Source of the DNA: Paraburkholderia sprentiae WSM5005
GTDB taxonomy: Bacteria > Pseudomonadota > Gammaproteobacteria > Burkholderiales > Burkholderiaceae
Direction: 5' to 3'
Assembly: GCF_001865575.2 (NCBI RefSeq)
Contig: NZ_CP017562.2
Location: 2,418,001 to 2,482,000 of the forward strand
Length of the DNA stretch: 64,000 nt
A program made the position numbers and the translations under genes. This document shows, piece after piece, positions 54,233-63,115 of this stretch. Below the pieces are notes generated by a model. It had not been told where the DNA came from, did no database searches, and worked only from the letters and a program-made list of their open reading frames with translations. Numbering within the stretch: position 1 is the first letter of the stretch; each line of letters starts with the position of its first letter.

Positions 54233-55762
54233 TTACTGAAAGGCCACTTCCGCAAAACTCCGCAGCTTGCGGCTATGCAACCGATGCAGCCCGTTCATCC
54301 GCAGCAGTTCCATCGCCTTCACGCCGATCTGCAGATGCTGATCGACCTGTGCGCGATAGAACTGATCGGCCATGCCCGGCAGCTTCAGCTCGCCGTGCAG
54401 CGGCTTGTCCGACACGCATAGCAACGTGCCGTAGGGTACGCGGAAGCGAAAGCCGTTCGCGGCGATCGTCGCGCTTTCCATATCGAGCGCGATTGCGCGG
54501 CTCTGCGACAGCCGCTGCACCGGCTCGCGGTGATCGCGCAGCTCCCAGTTGCGATTGTCGACGCTCGCGACCGTGCCCGTGCGCATCACGCGCTTGAGCT
54601 CGACGCCATCGAGCTGTGTGACCTGTGCGACCGCGCGCTCGAGCGCGACCTGCACTTCGGCGAGCGCCGGAATCGGAACCCACAGCGGCAGATCGGCATC
54701 GAGCACATGATCTTCTCGCACGTAGCCGTGCGCGAGCACGTAGTCGCCGAGACGCTGCGTGTTGCGCAGCCCCGCGCAGTGGCCCAGCATGATCCACGCA
54801 TGCGGACGCAGCACCGCGATGTGATCGGTGATCGTCTTCGCATTCGATGGCCCGACCCCGATGTTGATCATCGTGATGCCGCTGCCATCCGCGCGTTTCA
54901 GGTGATACGCGGGCATCTGCGGCAGACGTGGCGGCGGCGTACCCTCCTGCGCCTGCTCGCCGAGATTGTCGTTATACGTGACGACGTCGCCTGGCTCGAC
55001 GAACGACGTGTATTCGCTGCGATAGGCGCGCAACTCCTCGTCGTCGGTACGGGCCATCATGCCGCGGCCGAGCTTCACGAATTCGTCGATATAGAACTGA
55101 TAGTTCGTGTACAGCACGTAGTTCTGCACATGCGTCGGCGACGTTGCCGTGTAGTGCTTCAGCCGATGCAGCGAAAAATCGACGCGCGCCGCCGTAAACA
55201 ATGCGAGCGGATGCGGCTCGCCCGGCTGCGGCTCGTACGTGCCGTTGACGATGCGGTCGTCGAGCAGCGCGAGATCGGGCGTGTCGAAGATGTCGCGCAT
55301 CAGGAACAGGCGCTCGCGGTCGAGATCGCCTTCGAGGTGGATGCCCTCGGCGAATGCGAAATGAATCGGAATCGGCTGGTCCGACACGCCCACTTCGATC
55401 TGCACGTGATGGTTCTTCGCGAGCAGCCGCAGTTGCTCGCGATAGTAGTTGCCGAACAGGTCGGGGCGCGTGACGGTCGTCTCGAACACGCCCGGCCCCG
55501 CGACGAACCCGTAGGAGCGACGCGAATCGACGTGCGTGTTGACCTCGGTACGCACGCGCACGAATGGATAGCAGGCGCGCACGCGATGGTCGAACTGCTC
55601 GTTGCGGCGATAGCGTGCGAACGCATCGCGTAGAAACGACGTGTTCGCCTCATAGATCGCAGCGAGGCGGGTGACGGCCTCGGCCGCGTCTTCAAAGCCT
55701 TCGGACGGGAAACTGCTGGCGGGAGTCTGCACCGTGCGCTGGTTGATGTCGTTCTTCATCAT
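54233..55762 (-). CDS. amn: AMP nucleosidase
   Basis: A 509-residue enzyme that splits AMP into adenine and ribose 5-phosphate to regulate the adenylate pool. The N-terminal AMP-nucleosidase domain (about 20-190) is followed by the nucleoside-phosphorylase-like catalytic domain with INIGVGPSNAKTITDHIAVL (seen as INIGVGPSNAKTITD), GHCAGLRNTQRLGDYV and ALDMESATIAANGFRF. Two adjacent ATG codons are possible starts. It is divergent from the DUF2782-like gene across 185 bp that contain a 12-bp inverted repeat. Confidence 0.95.
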   Translation of the reverse strand: MMKNDINQRTVQTPASSFPSEGFEDAAEAVTRLAAIYEANTSFLRDAFARYRRNEQFDHRVRACYPFVRVRTEVNTHVDSRRSYGFVAGPGVFETTVTRPDLFGNYYREQLRLLAKNHHVQIEVGVSDQPIPIHFAFAEGIHLEGDLDRERLFLMRDIFDTPDLALLDDRIVNGTYEPQPGEPHPLALFTAARVDFSLHRLKHYTATSPTHVQNYVLYTNYQFYIDEFVKLGRGMMARTDDEELRAYRSEYTSFVEPGDVVTYNDNLGEQAQEGTPPPRLPQMPAYHLKRADGSGITMINIGVGPSNAKTITDHIAVLRPHAWIMLGHCAGLRNTQRLGDYVLAHGYVREDHVLDADLPLWVPIPALAEVQVALERAVAQVTQLDGVELKRVMRTGTVASVDNRNWELRDHREPVQRLSQSRAIALDMESATIAANGFRFRVPYGTLLCVSDKPLHGELKLPGMADQFYRAQVDQHLQIGVKAMELLRMNGLHRLHSRKLRSFAEVAFQ

Positions 55763-55820
55763 CGTTCACCCTTTTTGATGAGACGACATTACCACGGAAC
55801 CCGCGGTTGCCAAATGTCAG

Positions 55821-55854
55821 GCGCGTTCTCGCAACCACGCTCGCGAGAACGCGC
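55821..55854. repeat. Perfect 12-bp inverted repeat in the amn/DUF2782 gap
   Basis: GCGCGTTCTCGC (55821-55832) and GCGAGAACGCGC (55843-55854) are exact reverse complements separated by 10 bp. The element lies upstream of both divergent genes, about 60 bp from the amn start and 94 bp from the other, so it is more likely an operator or shared leader hairpin than a terminator. Confidence 0.75.
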
Positions 55855-55947
55855 GCCCTGTTGCGCGAAAGCGGCGCAAAATAAGGCTGCGCGCCCGTAC
55901 GTCAGGCCGGATTTGTTAGAATCGGGGCATCCAATCGGAGAATCACC

Positions 55948-56343
55948 ATGAAGCCGCTCCTTCCCATCGCCGTTACGCTGGCTCTCGCCTTCTGCAACGC
56001 CGCGATGGCTGCCCACCCCGTCGACGAACCGCCGCCCGCAGACGCGCCCCAGTCCGCCAATGAACGGGCCGGTCTGCCGGACCTGGGCAAGATCAATCGT
56101 CCGGGCGCAGAGGTCAGTTCGAAGGTCGACATCAACGTTCCGCGCACGCCCAGCTTTCACGAAGTCAGCCCGAACGGCACCGAAATCACTGAATACCGCG
56201 ACAAGGGCAAGCCGGTCGAAATCAACGTGCAATCGAATTTCGGCACGCGCTACCAGATGAGCGCGTCGCCCGACACGTCGCCCTCCGTCCACGACAGCGG
56301 CAAGCCCAGTACGCGCTTGCCGTCGGTGAATCTCCACTATTGA
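55948..56343 (+). CDS. DUF2782-like secreted protein
   Basis: A 131-residue protein with a Sec signal peptide ending in NAAMA-AHPVDEP. The mature part is Pro-rich, then carries the segment GTEITEYRDKGKPVEINVQ and SNFGTRYQMS, which resembles the DUF2782 core found beside thrB in beta-proteobacteria. Function unknown, presumably periplasmic. A ribosome site (CGGAGAAT) precedes the ATG. thrB follows after 225 bp in the same direction. Confidence 0.75.
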   Translation: MKPLLPIAVTLALAFCNAAMAAHPVDEPPPADAPQSANERAGLPDLGKINRPGAEVSSKVDINVPRTPSFHEVSPNGTEITEYRDKGKPVEINVQSNFGTRYQMSASPDTSPSVHDSGKPSTRLPSVNLHY

Positions 56344-56568
56344 TCGTTGCAAAAGCGGCGCGCCGGCAACGGCGGCCGCGGCGCGGCCGTGCCCCGATTG
56401 CACCCGATCGCGGCCGCTACGCGATGACCCAGCGCTGAATGCGGCGACACTTACAACCTCGCCGTTCCGCACTCGTCGCACTCGCCGCCCGATCCGCCAC
56501 ATTTCACTTGTCTCACCTCGCACTGGCCGCACCGCGCCAGCCCGAACAACCTGATCCGACGCTTGCGC

Positions 56569-57564
56569 ATGGCCGTCTTCACCGCTGTCAACGAATCCCA
56601 ACTCGCAGAATGGATGAGTCACTACGATCTCGGCGATGTCGTCGAGTTTCGTGGCATTTCATCCGGCATTGAAAACAGCAACTTCTTTCTGACGACGACG
56701 CGCGGCGAATACGTGCTGACGATTTTCGAAAAGCTGACAGCTGAACAACTGCCGTTCTATCTGGACCTGATGCGGCATCTAGCCGCTCATCGCGTGCCGG
56801 TGCCGGATCCGATGCCGCGCCTCGACGGCGCGCTGTTCGGCATGCTGCTCGGCAAACCCGCGACCATCGTGACAAAGCTCGAAGGCACGCCCGAACTCGC
56901 GCCAGGCATCGAGCATTGCGTCGAGGTCGGCCAGATGCTCGCGCGCATGCACCTCGCTGGTCGCGACTATCCGCGCTATCAGCCGAACCTGCGCAGCCTG
57001 CCGTGGTGGCGCGAAACCGTGCCGACGATCCTGCCGTATCTCGAAGGCGAGCAGCGCGACCTGCTGGCGTCCGAGCTTGCACATCAGGAAGCGTTCTTCG
57101 CCTCGGCCGATTACGCGGCAATGCCGGCGGGCCCGTGCCACGCCGACCTGTTCCGCGACAACGCAATGTTCGCGCACGCCGCGCCCGACACCGGGCACGA
57201 AGTGCGACTCGGCGGCTTCTTCGATTTTTATTTCGCCGGCTGCGACAAGTGGCTGTTCGACGTCGCGGTGACAGTCAACGACTGGTGCATCGACCTCACG
57301 ACTGGCAAGCTCGACGTCGAGCGCACCGAAGCGCTGTTGCGCGCGTATCAGACGGTGCGGCCCTTCACAGTCGAGGAAAACCATCACTGGGGCGACATGC
57401 TGCGTGCGGGCGCGTATCGTTTCTGGGTCTCGCGCCTGTATGATTTTCATTTGCCGCGCGCGGCCGAACTGCTCAAGCCGCACGACCCCGGCCATTTCGA
57501 ACGCATTCTGCGCGAGCGCCTGCAGGGCGTCGCAAATCCAGGCATCCATACCTCATGCAACTGA
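56569..57564 (+). CDS. thrB: Homoserine kinase (type II, aminoglycoside-phosphotransferase fold)
   Basis: A 331-residue kinase phosphorylating homoserine for threonine synthesis. It is of the APH-fold class used by beta-proteobacteria and pseudomonads, not the GHMP class of enterics. The catalytic loop is [14 protein letters not shown] (near residue 190), and the metal-binding Asp is in [17 protein letters not shown] (the DFYFAGCD part). The start [15 protein letters not shown] was chosen over a TTG two codons upstream. It overlaps the next gene by 10 bp. Confidence 0.95.
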   Translation: MAVFTAVNESQLAEWMSHYDLGDVVEFRGISSGIENSNFFLTTTRGEYVLTIFEKLTAEQLPFYLDLMRHLAAHRVPVPDPMPRLDGALFGMLLGKPATIVTKLEGTPELAPGIEHCVEVGQMLARMHLAGRDYPRYQPNLRSLPWWRETVPTILPYLEGEQRDLLASELAHQEAFFASADYAAMPAGPCHADLFRDNAMFAHAAPDTGHEVRLGGFFDFYFAGCDKWLFDVAVTVNDWCIDLTTGKLDVERTEALLRAYQTVRPFTVEENHHWGDMLRAGAYRFWVSRLYDFHLPRAAELLKPHDPGHFERILRERLQGVANPGIHTSCN

Positions 57565-58361
57565 TCGAAGTTCCCGCGAAAACCGGCTACGTGTGGTTCC
57601 GCCAAGGCATCTGGCTGTTCCGCAAGAATCCGCTCGCCTTCTTGACGCTGTTCTTCACCTATTTGCTGGTGATGACGCTCGTGTCGCAGATTCCGGTGGT
57701 CGGCGGCGTATTGCCGCTGCTGTTCATTCCGGGCGTCGCGGTCGGCTTCATGGCCGCGTGCCGCAATACGATCGCGGGCAAACCGGTGTTTCCGACGATC
57801 CTCGTCGACGGCTTTCATGCGTATGGCGCGGTCGTGGCGCGGCGGCTGCTCGTACTTGGCGTCCTGTATGTGATCGCGATGGCGCTGGTGCTGGCGGGCT
57901 CGGCGCTCGCCGACGGCGGCATGCTGCTGAAGGTGATGCTCGGCAGTGCATCGATGGATGAGAACACGATCGCTAACAGCAACATCCCGCTCGCGGTTAT
58001 TACCGCGCTCGCGTTCTATGTGCCAGTCGCGATGCTGTTCTGGTTCTCGCCGATCCTCGCCGCCTGGCACGACGTGCCGCCTGTCAAGGCGATGTTCTTC
58101 AGCGTCGTCAGTTGCTGGCGCAATCGCGGCGCTTTCATCGTGTTCGCGGCGCTGTGGTTCGCGGTCGCGACGGTCGTATCGCTCGGGCTGTCGGCGCTGA
58201 TGCAGGCGCTCGGCGCGGCGGACTTCGCGTTCGCGATTCTGATGCCGGCGACGATGATCGTCACGACGATGCTGTACTGCTCGTTCTACGCGACCTATCG
58301 CGGCTGCTTCGGCGTGCAGACGCCGCAAACGCCGGATCTGCCGACCACGCCGGCGGCCTGA
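57555..58361 (+). CDS. BPSS1780-family multi-pass membrane protein
   Basis: A 268-residue membrane protein beginning [18 protein letters not shown], the typical start of the BPSS1780 family of Burkholderiales. About six hydrophobic segments are seen (for example [20 protein letters not shown] and [20 protein letters not shown]). Function unknown. The gene overlaps the end of thrB by 10 bp, so the two are translated from one message; this pairing with thrB is common in the lineage. Confidence 0.9.
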   Translation: MQLIEVPAKTGYVWFRQGIWLFRKNPLAFLTLFFTYLLVMTLVSQIPVVGGVLPLLFIPGVAVGFMAACRNTIAGKPVFPTILVDGFHAYGAVVARRLLVLGVLYVIAMALVLAGSALADGGMLLKVMLGSASMDENTIANSNIPLAVITALAFYVPVAMLFWFSPILAAWHDVPPVKAMFFSVVSCWRNRGAFIVFAALWFAVATVVSLGLSALMQALGAADFAFAILMPATMIVTTMLYCSFYATYRGCFGVQTPQTPDLPTTPAA

Positions 58362-58507
58362 TCCGGCTTTCACGCGCGGGTGCTGTTCTGGCGCCCGTGC
58401 ATGTGCTCGGCCTCCGCGTCTTCCCTGCGCATCTTCTTGACGTCTTTGTCGAAGCAACTGTTCCGTCGCTCGCCATCCTGAAGCGATTTGCGGCACAATG
58501 ATTTGCG

Positions 58508-58522
58508 TGCAATCCATTTGCA
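58508..58522. promoter_or_regulatory. Possible operator upstream of ohrR
   Basis: TGCAA (58510-58514 region) and TTGCA flank five bases within 58508-58524, next to tandem ATTTGCGTG / ATTTGCACG stretches. The ATTTGCAC motif recurs in the ohrR-ohr gap. It lies about 20-35 bp before the ohrR ATG. Weak, position-based call. Confidence 0.3.
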
Positions 58523-58545
58523 CGCTCTTCTAGCCGAGATGGACC

Positions 58546-58998
58546 ATGACCCAGCGCCCCGCCCTTCCTTTCACGCTCGACGAGCAAGTCTGCTTCGCGC
58601 TCTACTCGACCTCGCTCGCGATGACGAAGGCGTACAAGCCGCTGCTCGATAAGCTCGGGCTCACGTATCCACAGTATCTGGCCATGCTCGTGCTGTGGGA
58701 AACCGACGACGTCACCGTCAAGGACATGGCCGCGCGCCTCAATCTCGATCCGGCGACGGTCACACCGTTGCTCAAGCGCCTGGAAGCGCAGGGACTCGTC
58801 GAGCGCGTCCGCGGCACCGACGATGAGCGCCTCGTCTACATTCGCCTCACGGGCGCGGGCAAGGCGCTCAAGCGTCAGGCGCGCGACGTGCCCGGCGAAA
58901 TCCTCTGCGCAACGCAACAGACGCCGGACTTCCTGCTGCGTCTGCGCGACGATCTCACACGCCTGCGCACGACGCTCAACGATTTCATGGAGCAGTAG
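58546..58998 (+). CDS. ohrR: OhrR, MarR-family organic-peroxide sensor
   Basis: A 150-residue MarR-family repressor of the OhrR type. The peroxide-sensing cysteine is Cys16 ([18 protein letters not shown]), and the dimer-helix motif [19 protein letters not shown] follows. The winged helix has [20 protein letters not shown] and the wing [14 protein letters not shown]. Oxidation of the N-terminal Cys by organic hydroperoxides releases the repressor from DNA. ohr lies 162 bp downstream in the same direction, with a perfect palindrome in the gap. Confidence 0.93.
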   Translation: MTQRPALPFTLDEQVCFALYSTSLAMTKAYKPLLDKLGLTYPQYLAMLVLWETDDVTVKDMAARLNLDPATVTPLLKRLEAQGLVERVRGTDDERLVYIRLTGAGKALKRQARDVPGEILCATQQTPDFLLRLRDDLTRLRTTLNDFMEQ

Positions 58999-59048
58999 TG
59001 CAATAAGTGGAAAACACTGATCCTCGCTTCATTCGATAACTAATTTGC

Positions 59049-59065
59049 ACACAAATGATTTGTGT
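59049..59065. promoter_or_regulatory. OhrR operator (perfect palindrome)
   Basis: ACACAAAT-G-ATTTGTGT is a perfect 8+1+8 dyad, 96 bp upstream of the ohr start and 51 bp after the ohrR stop. OhrR operators are AT-rich dyads of similar size, so this is very probably where OhrR represses ohr. Confidence 0.7.
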
Positions 59066-59160
59066 ACTATCGTATGCCTATGCCGCTTCGCCAGAATCGG
59101 CGAACCGGCAGCCAGCGGAAAACCTGCCAACCCTGACATCCCTAACCCAGGAACTGCACT

Positions 59161-59580
59161 ATGAACATCCTCTACAAGGCAAGCGCAACGAGCACTGGTG
59201 GCCGCGACGGCCGCGCCGTATCGTCGGACAATGCATTGGACGTGAAGCTGGCCGCGCCGCGTGAACTCGGCGGCACTGGCGCGGCGGGCACGAATCCCGA
59301 ACAGCTGTTTGCGGCCGGCTACTCGGCCTGTTTCCTGAGCGCCATGAAGTTCGTCGCGGGCCAGCGCAAGCAGTCTCTGCCGACGGACACGCAGGTTTCC
59401 GCCGACGTCGGCATCGGTCCGAACGACAACGGCGGCTTCGCGCTCGACATCGATCTGCGCGTCTCGCTGCCGGGCCTGGCTGCGGACGCGGCGAAGGAAC
59501 TGGTCGACGCCGCGCACGAGGTCTGCCCGTATTCGAACGCCACGCGCCGCAATGTTGCGGTTCGTCTGCACGTCGCTTGA
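59161..59580 (+). CDS. ohr: Organic hydroperoxide resistance protein
   Basis: A 139-residue thiol peroxidase reducing fatty-acid and other organic hydroperoxides. The reactive and resolving cysteines are Cys57 (AAGYSACFLSAM) and Cys122 (EVCPYSNATR), the two hallmark motifs, with the typical start ILYKASATSTGGRDG. Electrons come from lipoylated proteins in characterised members. It is controlled by the upstream ohrR through the palindrome at 59049-59065. Confidence 0.97.
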   Translation: MNILYKASATSTGGRDGRAVSSDNALDVKLAAPRELGGTGAAGTNPEQLFAAGYSACFLSAMKFVAGQRKQSLPTDTQVSADVGIGPNDNGGFALDIDLRVSLPGLAADAAKELVDAAHEVCPYSNATRRNVAVRLHVA

Positions 59581-59769
59581 GTTCCGCTCGGCCGTCGCGC
59601 CGATCGAAACGTGCATCGCGTCCGGCTCCGCCGATCTCCCGGCGAACATGGATTCACGCGCCGTGGCTGGTCTGGCGCACAGCGGCTCGCACAGGCGCGC
59701 GAGCGCTAAGTGGCGGGAAACGGAAAGTGAGCATCCGCTCACATCATTGAAGCTCTGAAGGGGGTCAAG

Positions 59770-60228
59770 ATGCGCCGACTGCCGTCGCTGCTCGTATTTC
59801 TAGTCCTGACGCTGGCGGCCGGGTGGACCGCGAGTCTATCGCTGCCGGACGCGTGGTATGCGGGCCTTCAAAAGCCCGCGTTCAATCCGCCGAACTGGAT
59901 TTTCCCGCCGGTCTGGACCGTGCTTTACGCGTTGATGGCCTTTTCCGCATGGCGCGTGTGGAAGCGCGGCGGTCTGACCGCAGCGATCGTACTGTGGGTC
60001 GTGCAGCTGTTGTTCAACGCCGCGTGGATGTGGCTGTTTTTCGGCCTGCATCGACCGGAGGCTGCGCTCCTCGACATCCTGATCCTGCTGGTGCTGATCG
60101 TGATGCTGACGTATATGTTTTGGCGACGCGATCGACTCGCGGGCATTCTGCTCGTGCCGTATGTCGTGTGGGTCGCGTACGCAGCACTCGTGAACTACAC
60201 GTTGTGGCAGCTGAATCCTGCTGCTTGA
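59770..60228 (+). CDS. tspO: TspO/MBR family membrane protein
   Basis: A 152-residue protein with five hydrophobic segments and the TspO signatures WYAGLQKPAFNPPNWIFPPV (seen as KPAFNPPNWIFPPVW) and NAAWMWLFFGLH. TspO proteins bind porphyrins and modulate tetrapyrrole or stress metabolism; the bacterial role is not settled. It starts 12 bp behind a purine-rich stretch (AAGGGGG) and is a single gene. Confidence 0.93.
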   Translation: MRRLPSLLVFLVLTLAAGWTASLSLPDAWYAGLQKPAFNPPNWIFPPVWTVLYALMAFSAWRVWKRGGLTAAIVLWVVQLLFNAAWMWLFFGLHRPEAALLDILILLVLIVMLTYMFWRRDRLAGILLVPYVVWVAYAALVNYTLWQLNPAA

Positions 60229-60382
60229 GCGGAGCCTTCCAGGCGGGCGCGAAAGCTCCGCGATGAGTGAAGCGGACTGCGCGACACGGCCGATAGCCTC
60301 GGTGGCCAGTTCCAAACACCGGCGCCTCAGCGCGCCGATGTTCGGATTGCCGACAGCCCGATGCCGTTTTTGCGCAGCCGGC

Positions 60383-60565
60383 TTAGCCGTAGTGCTGGCT
60401 CATCCAGGACGGCTGACGCAAGTTCGCTTCGCCATCGAGCTTGCGCATGCGGAATTCGAGGTCATAGAGATCGGTCGCTTCAGCGAGATACGCGTCAGCG
60501 CGCTCTTTCGCGAGTTGGTCCGGCGACTTGGTCAAAAAGAGAAAAAGACGGCTAATCAGGTACAT
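60383..60565 (-). CDS. DUF3563 small protein
   Basis: A 60-residue protein with an N-terminal hydrophobic stretch (MYLISRLFLFLTKSPDQ) and a charged helical part (ERADAYLAEATDLYDLEFRM) ending near MSQHYG. DUF3563 proteins are multi-copy in Burkholderia and of unknown function. The ATG at 60565 was chosen because GAGG lies at good spacing; a GTG two codons upstream is the alternative. Confidence 0.85.
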   Translation of the reverse strand: MYLISRLFLFLTKSPDQLAKERADAYLAEATDLYDLEFRMRKLDGEANLRQPSWMSQHYG

Positions 60566-60673
60566 GGTCACCTCGGCAATGGAGACTAGGCGTTTAGACC
60601 TAAGGGATAACCCGTATTATAGGGAAAACCCTGATGCCACGCTAGTGTTCATTTTCGAGTTGTTGCGCAGACG

Positions 60674-61852
60674 TCACCGCTCGGCCGATGACGTCGCCAA
60701 TCCTTCCGCGACGCGGCCAGCGTCCGTGCGACGCTGATGCCGGAAAAAATCCCACAGCATGGCGCTCGCGTCGGGGCCTTTAGACGAATGGAACGGCAGC
60801 GCATCGTCGCCCCCGGCCCATGCGTGACCGAGACCCTGCACTCGGCACGCCCGCACGACGCGCCGCCCGCCACGCAGATAATCGCGCATCACTACGCCGT
60901 TCTTGCGGTCTTCGCGCATTTCGCCGGCCTTACGCGCGCCGTTCGCGTCGATCAGGCGGTTCAGGCGCAGAAACTGTGTCGCCAATTGGTCCGCGTTGAC
61001 CGGCGCGACGACATGGTCGGCGTCGCCGTGGATGATCAGCGCCGGCATGCCCGGATATTGCGCAACGTTCGTCGTTTCGTTGACGAGCTCGACCGGCTCG
61101 CGACGCGCGCCCCGCCGCATCACGTCCATCGCGGTAATGCCGGAGCGGGCCTCGCCGAAAGCGGGGCCGGAATGCAGCGCGACTGCGGCGAAATGTTCGG
61201 GGTACTTGACGACCAACAGCGCCGCCAGCCCCGCGCCCGCCGAAATCCCCGCTACGTAGACGCGTTCGCGGTCAAAACCATGTTGTTCGACCAGCGCATC
61301 CACCAGCGACACCACCGCAAGCGCCTCTCCGCCGCCCGCGCTGTCGCCGGCATCGTACCAATGCCAGCAGCGGTGCGAGTGCGCGTGCTTCGATTGCTCC
61401 GGATACACGACCGCGAAGCCGTAGCGGTCGGCGAGCAGGTTCATGCGCGTGCCTTCGGCGAATTCGTCGATCGACTGCGTGCACCCGTGCAGCATCACGA
61501 CCAGCGGCATCGCCTCGCGCGCATGCCCGGACGGGATATAGAGGCCGTATTGCAGGTGATTGACGAGCCGGCCCGGCGTCGCGGGCGCGGAATGGAACGA
61601 GCGCGTCCATGCGCCGCTCGCCCACGCGGCTGCGCGTGGGCGCACGCGCGACTCGCGCGGCGCTTCGCGTTTCGCGGGCGTGCGCAGCGCCGCAACCGGC
61701 TTCAGTGAATGAGCCTTGCTCGACGGTTTGGTGGTGGCCGCGCGAACCGGCCGCGCCTGCGTTCGCTTGGCGGTCTTTTGCGCGTGTTCGGTTTGGATCG
61801 CGAGCAGGCGCTTGAAGCCCCGCAGCCAGATTTTTGACAGGCTTTTTGCCAT
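60674..61852 (-). CDS. PHB/PHA depolymerase family esterase
   Basis: A 392-residue alpha/beta hydrolase of the short-chain PHA depolymerase/feruloyl esterase group. Landmarks are the oxyanion region MLHGCTQS, the nucleophile elbow GISAGAG, the Asp in IHGDADHVV and the His in GLGHAWAGG. The first ~90 residues are a basic Lys/Arg/Ala-rich stretch (MAKSLSKIWLRGFKRLL...) without a Sec signal, so the protein is more likely intracellular. A role in mobilising storage polyester is possible but unproven. The start was placed at MAKSLSK; 13 upstream in-frame residues were dropped. Confidence 0.88.
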   Translation of the reverse strand: MAKSLSKIWLRGFKRLLAIQTEHAQKTAKRTQARPVRAATTKPSSKAHSLKPVAALRTPAKREAPRESRVRPRAAAWASGAWTRSFHSAPATPGRLVNHLQYGLYIPSGHAREAMPLVVMLHGCTQSIDEFAEGTRMNLLADRYGFAVVYPEQSKHAHSHRCWHWYDAGDSAGGGEALAVVSLVDALVEQHGFDRERVYVAGISAGAGLAALLVVKYPEHFAAVALHSGPAFGEARSGITAMDVMRRGARREPVELVNETTNVAQYPGMPALIIHGDADHVVAPVNADQLATQFLRLNRLIDANGARKAGEMREDRKNGVVMRDYLRGGRRVVRACRVQGLGHAWAGGDDALPFHSSKGPDASAMLWDFFRHQRRTDAGRVAEGLATSSAER

Positions 61853-62210
61853 CGGCGATGACCTCGCAAAAGGGACGAATGCTGACCCCAAAACAGCGGA
61901 TCATATGAAGTTGTGCAATGCACAATAACATCATTTTTCATGCGTTGCTGAACACCGGCGCCGCTCGTCGTGCGGTTTTCAAACGCGGCGAACCTTGCCG
62001 CGGCTCTGCCGTCAAACCACGTCGGTTCCCGTTCGGCAGCCCACACTTGGCGAACGAAAGCGCTGTGCGCCGCGAGACCGTCGCGCGACACCCGACTATA
62101 CTGGCGGTTGATCTCCCGACGCGTCGATCCGCGCCCCATCGGCGTTTCGTGCCGACCGCGCGCCGATTTCCACCAACCCGATTTCACGCGACCCGCGTCG
62201 CGCCCCTGCC
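61853..62210. other. Gap between divergent depolymerase-like and PAP2 genes
   Basis: A 358-bp region that must contain both promoters. It holds the palindrome TTGTGC-AAT-GCACAA at 61911-61925, 59 bp upstream of the depolymerase-like start. Frames here are short and not protein-like. No RNA gene or repeat was recognised. Confidence 0.5.
61911..61925. promoter_or_regulatory. Palindrome upstream of the PHA-depolymerase-like gene
   Basis: TTGTGC (61911-61916) and GCACAA (61920-61925) are exact reverse complements around AAT. TGC/GCA-based palindromes are the type of site bound by PhaR regulators of polyester storage genes, as I recall, so an operator role is plausible but not demonstrated. Confidence 0.4.
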
Positions 62211-62912
62211 ATGCCCGATTTACCGATCCACCTGTGGTATTCGATCACCAGCCTCGGCGGCGCCGGCTTGACGCTGCCGCTCGCGCTCGCGATCGCGCTG
62301 TGGTTGGCGGTCGGCTATTCGTGGCGGCTCGCGGCCTGCTGGCTCGCCCTGCTCGGCACGGCGATCGGCGTCGTGACCGTGACCAAGCTCGCCTTCCTCG
62401 GCTGGGGTGTCGGCGTACGCGAACTCGACTTCACCGGCGTCAGCGGTCACTCCATGCTGTCCACGGCCGTCTATCCGGCCGCGCTATTCTTGATGTTATT
62501 GCCCGCGCGTCGCGCCATCCGGCTGCTGGGCGTGCTGGCGGGGCTGGCCGCCGGCTTGGCGGTGGGGTTGTCGCGCGTCGTGCTGAGCGCGCATTCGCCG
62601 TCCGAAGCAGTCACCGGCTGCCTCGTCGGCGCGCTCGCCGCGCTCCTGTTCGTGCGAATCGCGTGGAATGCCGAGCCGGACCGGCTGTCGGCGCTGCCGG
62701 TCGCCGTCAGCATGATGGTGCTGGCACTGGTGATGCACGGCGTGCACGTGCCCACGCAGCGCTGGGTCACGCATATCGCGCTGAAGGTGTCCGGCCACGA
62801 TCGGCCGTTCATTCGCGCAAAATGGAAGTCCATACGCGACATTCGTCCGTCAGCCGCGCCGCTGTCAAAAACCCGCAACGGGCTCGAGCCGGTGCACGCA
62901 TTGGACATCTGA
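62211..62912 (+). CDS. PAP2-family phosphatase, membrane-bound
   Basis: A 233-residue phosphatidic-acid-phosphatase-type protein with about six hydrophobic segments. The catalytic motifs are GVSGHSMLST (motif 2, His) and GLSRVVLSAHSPSEAVTG (motif 3, Arg and His). A convincing KX6RP first motif was not located, so activity is likely but not certain. Possible substrates are lipid phosphates or undecaprenyl diphosphate. It stands alone, and its upstream region has no strong ribosome site. Confidence 0.85.
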   Translation: MPDLPIHLWYSITSLGGAGLTLPLALAIALWLAVGYSWRLAACWLALLGTAIGVVTVTKLAFLGWGVGVRELDFTGVSGHSMLSTAVYPAALFLMLLPARRAIRLLGVLAGLAAGLAVGLSRVVLSAHSPSEAVTGCLVGALAALLFVRIAWNAEPDRLSALPVAVSMMVLALVMHGVHVPTQRWVTHIALKVSGHDRPFIRAKWKSIRDIRPSAAPLSKTRNGLEPVHALDI

Positions 62913-63038
62913 GCCCGCTGCGCCGCGCGTTTTGGCGCATTTTCTGGCGCGTTCTTCAGCTTCGTTGATAGTCTCGCAGCGCATCGCTCGCGCTTGACGC
63001 CGTGCGTCAAGCGCTGCGCCGGGTCGACCGTTGCGCGC

Positions 63039-63066
63039 ACCGCTATAGCTGCGGATATATTACGAT
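63039..63066. promoter_or_regulatory. ModE box upstream of modA
   Basis: ACCGCTATAGC (63039-63049), a 6-bp spacer and TATATTACGAT (63056-63066). Against the ModE consensus ATCGCTATATA, six or seven bases, TATATAACGAT (from memory), the left arm matches 8 of 11 and the right arm 10 of 11. It ends 49 bp before the modA ATG, a standard position for molybdate-dependent repression. Confidence 0.75.
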
Positions 63067-63115
63067 AGCGATTTTAAGCCGTTGCTTCCTGCTCACGTCA
63101 GACTCCAGGTCCTTC

